A stretch of 36,061 nt of DNA from Nitrospira sp. UW-LDO-01 (lineage in GTDB: Bacteria; Nitrospirota; Nitrospiria; Nitrospirales; Nitrospiraceae). Made by a program: the position numbers and the translations under genes. The stretch covers positions 11,058-47,118 of the forward strand of contig NIUT01000174.1 in the NCBI GenBank assembly GCA_002254365.1, read 5' to 3'. Shown piece after piece: positions 32,172 to 36,061 of the stretch. Each line of letters begins with the position of its first letter. Position 1 is the first letter of the stretch. The notes under the pieces are model-generated. The model worked only from the letters and a program-made list of their open reading frames with translations, was not told the DNA's origin and did no database searches.

Positions 32172-32178
32172 GTGCCCT
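32172..32178 (-). other. GCCTAAC motif overlapping the DUF3995 stop, with attC-like left arm
   Basis: On the minus strand the gene ends in GCCTAAC, followed by AGGGCACTCAAGGGGACGCG. This matches the integron R-box pattern RYYYAAC followed by the kind of arm seen in many attC sites. The opposite GTTRRRY half is not present before the acetyltransferase start, so at best it is a half site. The same heptamer is at the DUF2442 stop (33107) and beyond the OsmC fragment (35821). Confidence 0.35.
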
Positions 32179-32179
32179 G

Positions 32180-32605
32180 TTAGGCAAACCCAACAATGGC
32201 AGAACCAATGGCCATCGCCATACACAGTGGTGAGTATACTGCCGTATCCAGACACGCAAACCGAGTATGGCGGACACACTTAAAAAATCCGACCAATTGA
32301 AAATCTCCCATTGCACGCAAGAGTAATCCCAACGCCAGCCCACGGGTCAGCCACACAAGGACGGACTTTGAGAGTGGAAGCGCCACCATTCCGGCAGTGG
32401 CGACAAGCAACAAAGCGCACAGCGCTAACCCTGCCGCTACGACGAACGTGGCCACAGCAGACGGCTGGAACACAGGTTTGCCATCAATCTCAGGAATGGC
32501 AGCCAGCCGCCCGACAGGCCCGCCCAACAGCCAATAGACATGCATCAGCGAAAGACTGGTGAAGGCGACACTCAGTGCAATCGCGATGCTGGGGATCAGA
32601 GCCAC
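32180..32605 (-). CDS. DUF3995-type small membrane protein
   Basis: The 141-residue protein has four hydrophobic helices (SIAIALSVAFTSLSLMHVYWLLGG; VATFVVAAGLALCALLLVATAG; LVWLTRGLALGLLLRAMG; VYSPLCMAMAIGSAIVGFA). The HVYWLLGG start and the FxxVG...T-FA-LDT-VYSPLC C-terminus fit DUF3995, whose function is unknown. Its start overlaps the end of the methyltransferase-like gene at 32596 by 10 bases. Its stop TAA is inside GCCTAAC. It is promoterless-looking and is one of a run of minus-strand cassette-like genes. Confidence 0.75.
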   Translation of the reverse strand: MALIPSIAIALSVAFTSLSLMHVYWLLGGPVGRLAAIPEIDGKPVFQPSAVATFVVAAGLALCALLLVATAGMVALPLSKSVLVWLTRGLALGLLLRAMGDFQLVGFFKCVRHTRFACLDTAVYSPLCMAMAIGSAIVGFA

Positions 32606-33039
32606 CGACGCACCTCGTTCGTATAGGTACGATACCGCTCGGTAAATACCTCGCGCAACATAGCTTCCTCACGTGGGATGTGGAAGAAGTTGAAGACCAC
32701 AAAGACACTCGGCACGGTTAGATACAGGGGCAGCATCCCAACGCACAAGGCGAGACCGACGAGCGAGACCAGGACTCCGACATACATCGGGTTGCGCGAA
32801 ACTCGAAACGGACCGTCGCACACGAGTTGTGTGGACGACTGCCCGACAAACAAGGTGGTCTTGCGAGAGGTGAAGAGAACGCGTGCCCACAGCATGAAGC
32901 CGGAACCAAGTAGCATCAGTAGAGTCCCTATCCGGGGCATGCGTAGAACCGTATCCCATGGACCAAGAAAGGCATGCATCAGCCATGCGGTGACGACCAT
33001 CAACATGGTGATGAAGGGAGGTTGGAAGACCAGCGGCAT
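32596..33039 (-). CDS. Isoprenylcysteine carboxyl methyltransferase-like membrane protein
   Basis: The protein is about 147 residues, with four membrane segments and a GPFRVSRNPMYVGVLVSLVGLAL signature plus a C-terminal REEAMLREVFTERYRTYTNEVRRWL. These are the hallmarks of the ICMT/PEMT-type group of integral-membrane SAM-dependent methyltransferases. The substrate is unknown in bacteria. I chose ATG 33039 because AGGAG lies 5 bases upstream; a TTG at 33096 would add 19 residues that look unrelated. It overlaps DUF3995 by 10 bases. The gap to the DUF2442 stop upstream is short. Confidence 0.85.
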   Translation of the reverse strand: MPLVFQPPFITMLMVVTAWLMHAFLGPWDTVLRMPRIGTLLMLLGSGFMLWARVLFTSRKTTLFVGQSSTQLVCDGPFRVSRNPMYVGVLVSLVGLALCVGMLPLYLTVPSVFVVFNFFHIPREEAMLREVFTERYRTYTNEVRRWL

Positions 33040-33106
33040 GGGGACTCCTGAGTGCCTCCCGGTGGAACTCGGTGGGGAAAGGTCACTGGAGTTCAATAGA
33101 GCGATG

Positions 33107-33113
33107 TGTTAGG
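33107..33113 (-). other. GCCTAAC motif at the DUF2442 stop codon
   Basis: The minus strand reads ...ACTGCC TAA CACATCGC, so the TAA stop lies inside GCCTAAC. This again fits the RYYYAAC half of an integron site. No matching GTTRRRY was found before the next gene, so this is weak evidence alone. It is more notable beside the identical motifs near 32172 and 35821. Confidence 0.3.
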
Positions 33114-33366
33114 CAGTTGTCCGTTGGGCGGCTTTTCCAATCACCTGCCACCGTGCCTCAATCGTGTCCACGGATAGGTCAGCCCCGCAGTCCCAGGCGA
33201 CAAAGTAGCCGCCATTGATGATCTTCATAAATTCGTTCTGATCTCGAAGCCCCTCGAACGCCTCATATTGAAGGTAAGGGCTCACATCAAACCGACCAAT
33301 ACGACCGTCCTCTGCCACAATGGAGAGCATCCAGTTTGGTTGTGCCTGTAGTTCTGTAATTGTCAT
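33109..33366 (-). CDS. DUF2442 domain protein
   Basis: The 85-residue soluble protein (MTITELQAQPNWMLSIVAEDGRIG...) has the FDVSPYLQYEAFEGLRDQNEFMKIINGGYFVAWDCGADLSVDTI core of DUF2442. The function is unknown. Family members are often next to DUF4160 proteins, and here the ATG overlaps the DUF4160 TGA as ATGA, so the pair is translationally coupled. The stop lies in the GCCTAAC motif. The upstream partner has a premature stop codon, so DUF2442 may now be expressed poorly. Confidence 0.85.
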   Translation of the reverse strand: MTITELQAQPNWMLSIVAEDGRIGRFDVSPYLQYEAFEGLRDQNEFMKIINGGYFVAWDCGADLSVDTIEARWQVIGKAAQRTTA

Positions 33367-33635
33367 TGGTCAAGTCCTTTGATTGGAAAAGGCTTCTTCC
33401 CGCTGACCGCTAAATCCCAGTCGGCAAGCAAATCTTCTTGATGAATCTCGATCCACGCGACGACGAGTTTGTGCTTGTTCGAAGGCAGATCGCCTGCGAG
33501 AAGCGCCCCGTCAGGAATAGAGTATACCGCCACTTGACCTTGATAATCAGCGTGGATGTGTGGTCCGTGATGCCTCTCGATGTCTCAGAAGAACATCCGA
33601 ATGAGAATCCCGTAAAACATGGAAATCGTTGGCAT
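33363..33635 (-). pseudogene. DUF4160 protein with an in-frame TGA at codon 17
   Basis: The minus strand reads MPTISMFYGILIRMFF, then TGA, then DIERHHGPHIHADYQ. It continues VAVYSIPDGALLAGDLP, KHKLVVAWIEIHQEDLL and DWDLAVSGKKPFPIKGLDQ with a normal stop. That is the whole DUF4160 fold (about 90 codons) in one frame, broken only by the TGA at 33587-33585. The family normally has an aromatic or other residue there, so this is most likely a recent nonsense mutation. No selenocysteine insertion element is seen and the family has no such residue. The TGA end overlaps the ATG of DUF2442. No other start rescues the C-terminal half convincingly. Confidence 0.85.
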
Positions 33636-33793
33636 GCTACGCGTACCTGCTTGTCTCTGGGATCAGATTTCTCGCGTTGTCCCGTGCCAGTGAGCGTGCT
33701 TGGATGTCAATCCGTACGGATGTGGAGATGCGGTGCTGCAAGAATCAGTTCTCCTTCATATCTGCTCAAACACGCTAACGGAACCGTCTCAGC

Positions 33794-34015
33794 TCACGTT
33801 TGAACAGCCGAATGCCGTTCTCCCCTGGGTCGTTCCTGCGACCCAACGCAAGGCTGACCGACTCGTTGCTGTTTAACGCGCCCGGTTGAGCGACGAGTGA
33901 GGCGTGCTGTGGTCACCGTGACATCCAAAAGTCCTCGCAACGCCTCGTTGACCGCCTTGGTATTCGGGAACATTTCGGCGAGCTCGGGCTCGAGCACGAC
34001 CACGTTTGTCTCCAT
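33794..34015 (-). CDS. Small hypothetical protein of the AVNEAL type
   Basis: The reading frame gives 73 residues. The first ~40 (METNVVVLEPELAEMFPNTKAVNEALRGLL...) resemble small proteins seen near toxin-antitoxin or cassette genes, with a charged L-E-P-E-L-A pattern and KAVNEALR helix. The tail (TARLTRRSTGRVKQQRVG...) is low complexity and may be read-through. Its ATG sits exactly where a methyltransferase fragment ends (34018), as if a new cassette had been joined there. On the minus strand it runs through RYYYAAC/GTTRRRY-like sequences (33841-33891). Identity and expression are uncertain. Confidence 0.4.
   Translation of the reverse strand: METNVVVLEPELAEMFPNTKAVNEALRGLLDVTVTTARLTRRSTGRVKQQRVGQPCVGSQERPRGERHSAVQT
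33841..33900. repeat. Imperfect hairpin with RYYYAAC and GTTRRRY ends
   Basis: ACCCAAC (33841-33847) and GTTGAGC (33885-33891) fit the R'' and R' consensus of an integron attC site, 51 bases apart. ACTCGTTGC pairs with GCGACGAGT at one mismatch in the same interval. Box pairing beyond that is poor, so this is a weak attC candidate only. It overlaps the 3' part of the small AVNEAL reading frame. Confidence 0.25.
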
Positions 34016-34017
34016 AG

Positions 34018-34184
34018 CAACCCGAGCCGCACCCTAAGTCCAGCACGGAGCCCCCTGAGGGAAGTAGCGCCACGAAACGTTCCATCCACTCCCGCTCAAG
34101 GATCAGAGCGGCATTACGAATTCGACCCCAAGCCTCCGCCTGTCGCTCGTACAGCCCGATGATTTCACCAGACCCTGAAGACAT
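34018..34184 (-). pseudogene. N-terminal fragment of a class I SAM methyltransferase
   Basis: Residues MSSGSGEIIGLYERQAEAWGR... lead to EWMERFVALLPSGGSVLDLGCGSG, the complete SAM-binding motif I. The sequence then breaks after 55 residues, and the next bases begin the small AVNEAL gene. The rest of the fold (motifs II-IV) is absent on either strand. It is therefore a truncated methyltransferase. Confidence 0.75.
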
Positions 34185-34465
34185 CGTATGTGCGTTCCTC
34201 TGCCGAACGTCGCGTTCAACAATATCAGGTCTTGCAACCCTACGGCCGCCTCTCAGGCCGACACATCTGCCCAGTGACGTGATCGCGAATCTTACCGGAT
34301 TCCACAACGAATACAACGAGAAATCTCGGCGCTCTCTCAGTAAGGGGCGGACAACTGCTGAGGTGATGGGGAACGGGCTGACGAGGCCCAATGGGGATTG
34401 GCGCAGGTGTGACTTCAAGAGCTGCCCCTGTCTCTGAACCCTCGTTCGCTGGGCGCATCTCCTGG

Positions 34466-34714
34466 TCACGCAAGGCCGTTGGCGCTGAAAAACTGTATCA
34501 TGAATTGGGCGACTTCTTCCGGTGCGTCGAGCAGCGACCAGTGCCCACATCGGCTGATGGTGACCATCTTGGCCTGCGGCAACGCGCGCACGATGGGTGA
34601 GGCGTGTGACAAGGGGAAGATGGTACCCTCGGCACTCCACATGACCGGCACCCGAATGCGTGCGAGTTTCGAGCGTATCCGGTGCAGATGCTGATGGCTA
34701 TAGCTGAGCCACAA
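34466..34714 (-). pseudogene. C-terminal fragment of an alpha/beta hydrolase
   Basis: The frame reads WLSYSHQHLHRIRSKLARIRVPVMW..., then GTIFPLSHASPIVRALPQAKMVTISRCGHWSLLDAPEEVAQFMIQFF. The GHWSLLDAPEEV stretch carries the catalytic His and the FPLSHA segment the preceding turn. The nucleophile-elbow Ser and oxyanion part (N-terminal ~180 residues) are missing. The PVMW-SAEG turn lacks one or two residues and probably the catalytic Asp of the family (usually WGAEDPIFP). It begins at the TTG at 34714 where a methyltransferase fragment ends, so it is a fused remnant. The 280 bases between here and 34184 hold nothing I recognise. Confidence 0.7.
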
Positions 34715-34744
34715 TTATTGATGGGATTGAATGATCTGGTCGAG

Positions 34745-35081
34745 TACGGTACCGCCCCTCCGCCGTTCCCGCCTCATAGTCGGCGGGAAAGCGGCGCAGC
34801 ACCGTGGTGCGATGCTCTTTCAGATGCTCCGGCGACCGGTGATAGGACCATACCCAATCGTTCGGGGTGGTCTTCACTTGATCGATGACGCCGTCGACCA
34901 CCGCATAGAATTGCCGTTCGATCTCACGAGCCGGGAAAGCGTACAGCGGATCCACCGATACTACGGAGTGTCCTGACGCCGCCATCTCGGCATTGAAACT
35001 GGCCGGACCGTCACCGACACCGATGATCGCTTGGTCGAGATCTTCGGAAGACAAGACAAACATCGCCCGGTATTGATCCAA
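34745..35081 (-). pseudogene. N-terminal part of a SAM-dependent methyltransferase-like protein
   Basis: The frame (TTG start at 35081) reads MFVLSSEDLDQAIIGVGDGPASFNAEMAASGHSVVSVDPLYAF... to ...RRFPADYEAGTAEGRY. GVGDGPASF and VVSVDPLY are the glycine-rich and acidic SAM-binding motifs of this family. The reading frame then leaves the family pattern at about 34745 and ends in the alpha/beta hydrolase fragment. The remaining C-terminal half (where LPFADG... would be expected) is absent. About 112 residues are retained. Confidence 0.7.
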
Positions 35082-35192
35082 TGAGCGTCAAAATGGAACG
35101 ACCCTTTCCGGTTGCATCGCCATGCGTTCTATCCCTGCGTCTTCAGTGGGCAAGTCTATCGCAAAGACCGAGGCTTCTTCATTAGCTCGGAT

Positions 35193-35726
35193 TCAAGCTT
35201 CTGTTGTGGCCTCTGCACTTGCGAATTTCTGTACGATATGCAGCCCTGCATCGATTGCGGATGAGACGCCGCCTGCCGTGACGATATCACCCTCGTCGAC
35301 TACTCGGTCATGAACGACTGACCGACAGTAGGCTTGAAGTTCCGTATAGGCGTTCGGATGCGTGGTCGCAAGACGGCCATAAAGAAAACCCGCAGCGCCC
35401 AGCAGAAGAGCTCCGGTACAAACCGATACCTTCAGGCTCGCCGAGTGAGCAGTCTTCAGCCAATTGATGAACTCAGGATCATGCTGGAGAGTTCTCGTCC
35501 CGAACCCGCCTGGTACGAACAGTAGGTCAAAGGAACCAAGCGGCTGAGCGACGATGTCCACCTCGATCCGGAGTCCTCGGTCGTCGACCACACGATTTGA
35601 GGTTGCACAGAGACGCCACTCGAAATCGTCCATGATCTTCATGGACTTCAGACGGGTGACGGGGTCATACAACCCGATGAAATCCAGAGAGGTCATACGA
35701 TCAAAAATCACGAACGCGGCCTTCAT
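35193..35726 (-). CDS. DJ-1/PfpI (GATase1-like) family protein, short C-terminus
   Basis: The protein is about 177 residues: MKAAFVIFDRMTSLDFIGLYDP... and then the nucleophile elbow SVCTGALLLGAAGFLYGRLATTHPNA, with catalytic Cys. DLLFVPGGFGTRTLQHDPEF and IVTAGGVSSAIDAGLHIVQKF are also typical of the isonitrile-hydratase/AraC-N group. I chose ATG 35726 because AGGAG lies just upstream; the frame extends to 35738. The usual last ~20 residues are missing: it stops at ASAEATTEA, and an in-frame reading after the stop continues for about 30 codons to TGA (35096). The true C-terminus may be lost by a nonsense or deletion event. The function is unknown. Confidence 0.75.
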   Translation of the reverse strand: MKAAFVIFDRMTSLDFIGLYDPVTRLKSMKIMDDFEWRLCATSNRVVDDRGLRIEVDIVAQPLGSFDLLFVPGGFGTRTLQHDPEFINWLKTAHSASLKVSVCTGALLLGAAGFLYGRLATTHPNAYTELQAYCRSVVHDRVVDEGDIVTAGGVSSAIDAGLHIVQKFASAEATTEA

Positions 35727-35820
35727 GACTCTCCTCACTCCGTACGGGCGCTATCGACCAGCCGGCGACTCAGCATGTGCGAGACGTAGCTGGGCTGTTG
35801 GCAGTTTGCGCGATTGAATC

Positions 35821-35827
35821 GTTAGGC
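35821..35827 (-). other. GCCTAAC motif downstream of the OsmC fragment
   Basis: On the minus strand the sequence is GAGCCTGCCTAACG. A reading frame ending in ...SWLAKEPA stops at this TAA, which differs from the frame of the OsmC start. It could be the original stop of a gene that has been joined by a deletion. The same heptamer occurs at the stops of DUF3995 and DUF2442. Confidence 0.3.
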
Positions 35828-35847
35828 AGGCTCCTTGGCTAGCCAGC

Positions 35848-36006
35848 TCACTCTTTTCTGAACGCCAACGCCGCTTCCAGCAGGTCATGAGAGTGAAGGC
35901 CGGATTCGTTTCCGCCCTTGTCTCGCGTGCTATCCGAGGCGGCGGAATGTACTCCATTGCTGAGCTGAGTCTGATACCGAACCGGTTCGCTCGTGGCCTC
36001 AATCAT
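35848..36006 (-). pseudogene. N-terminal fragment of an OsmC-family protein
   Basis: MIEATSEPVRYQTQLSNGVH, then SAASDSTRDKGGNESGLHSHDLLEAALAFRKE, then TGA. The GGNESGLHSHDLLEAALA stretch is the OsmC/Ohr core (usually GG...GFRPHDLLEAALA-C-). The rest, including both redox cysteines, is missing and the frame stops at 35848 after 52 residues. GGGAGG before the ATG makes the start plausible. In a second frame SWLAKEPA leads to TAA at GCCTAAC, suggesting an internal deletion. It is the last gene before the window end. Confidence 0.75.
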
Positions 36007-36061
36007 CTCTGGGCCTCCCTGCCTCAGCTCTTAAAACACCATGGCATGGTCACATAAATAT

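Noticed and set aside
33585-33587. Selenocysteine at the DUF4160 TGA
   Set aside because: No stem-loop of SECIS type was evident after the codon and the family has no selenocysteine tradition. A nonsense mutation is simpler.
33438-33803. Plus-strand 121-codon frame opposite the DUF4160 gene
   Set aside because: The minus strand reads the whole DUF4160 family pattern apart from one TGA. The plus frame is a shadow with no recognisable pattern.
33873-34640. 255-codon minus-strand frame as one protein
   Set aside because: Only its final ~55 codons before 34018 look like a methyltransferase. The earlier part is antisense or out-of-frame over the hydrolase fragment, so it is not one protein.

Overview
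This is a bacterial chromosomal window with moderately high GC. It has tightly packed genes, many 1-10 base start/stop overlaps, and no tRNA, rRNA, CRISPR array or transposase that I can see. The gene content is stress Usp and CBS proteins, several P-type pumps, an amylo-1,6-glucosidase, GT4, BON and Lol-type permease genes. Together with the short palindromic dispersed repeats, this gives an impression of a Nitrospira-like (Nitrospirota) genome. That assignment is an impression from gene style, not a demonstrated fact.

Region 1 (1-4.8 kb) holds a BASS-family symporter, a zinc alcohol dehydrogenase, an L,D-transpeptidase and a two-gene CBS operon, all on the minus strand. Three copies of a ~123 bp element separate these genes. 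One copy lies against an in-frame fragment of a second alcohol dehydrogenase.

Region 2 (5.07-13.98 kb) is a plus-strand operon: a tandem universal stress protein, a P-type ATPase carrying Na,K-ATPase-like (type IIC) ion-site residues, a MacA/HlyD-like adaptor, a MacB-like permease with no ATPase partner, and an MgtA-like (type IIIB) ATPase. Most junctions overlap. The exception is adaptor to permease, where an inverted array of 7-base repeats lies.

Region 3 (14-28.8 kb) is on the minus strand. Amylo-1,6-glucosidase, an MFS exporter and a BON-domain secreted protein form one overlapping unit. A second, paralogous MFS gene overlaps a GT4 glycosyltransferase. Two unrecognised proteins follow, then a Ca2+-type (IIA) P-type ATPase, a CaCA cation/calcium exchanger and a small membrane-anchored protein resembling the L7/L12 C-terminal fold. 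Three pump subfamilies plus an exchanger make regions 2 and 3 look like an ion-homeostasis and stress island.

Region 4 (28.9-31.7 kb) carries a plus-strand aldehyde dehydrogenase and a LolC/LolE-type permease.

Region 5 (31.7-36.06 kb) differs in character. It has short minus-strand genes of unrelated families: GNAT, DUF3995, isoprenylcysteine-methyltransferase-like, DUF2442/DUF4160, an AVNEAL-type small protein, methyltransferase and alpha/beta-hydrolase pieces, DJ-1/PfpI and OsmC. Many are frameshifted, nonsense-mutated or truncated. GCCTAAC occurs at three minus-strand TAA codons: two are gene stops, and the third ends a short reading frame just past the OsmC fragment. This looks like a decaying array of mobile small-gene cassettes, possibly integron-like, but no integrase or complete attC site is visible.
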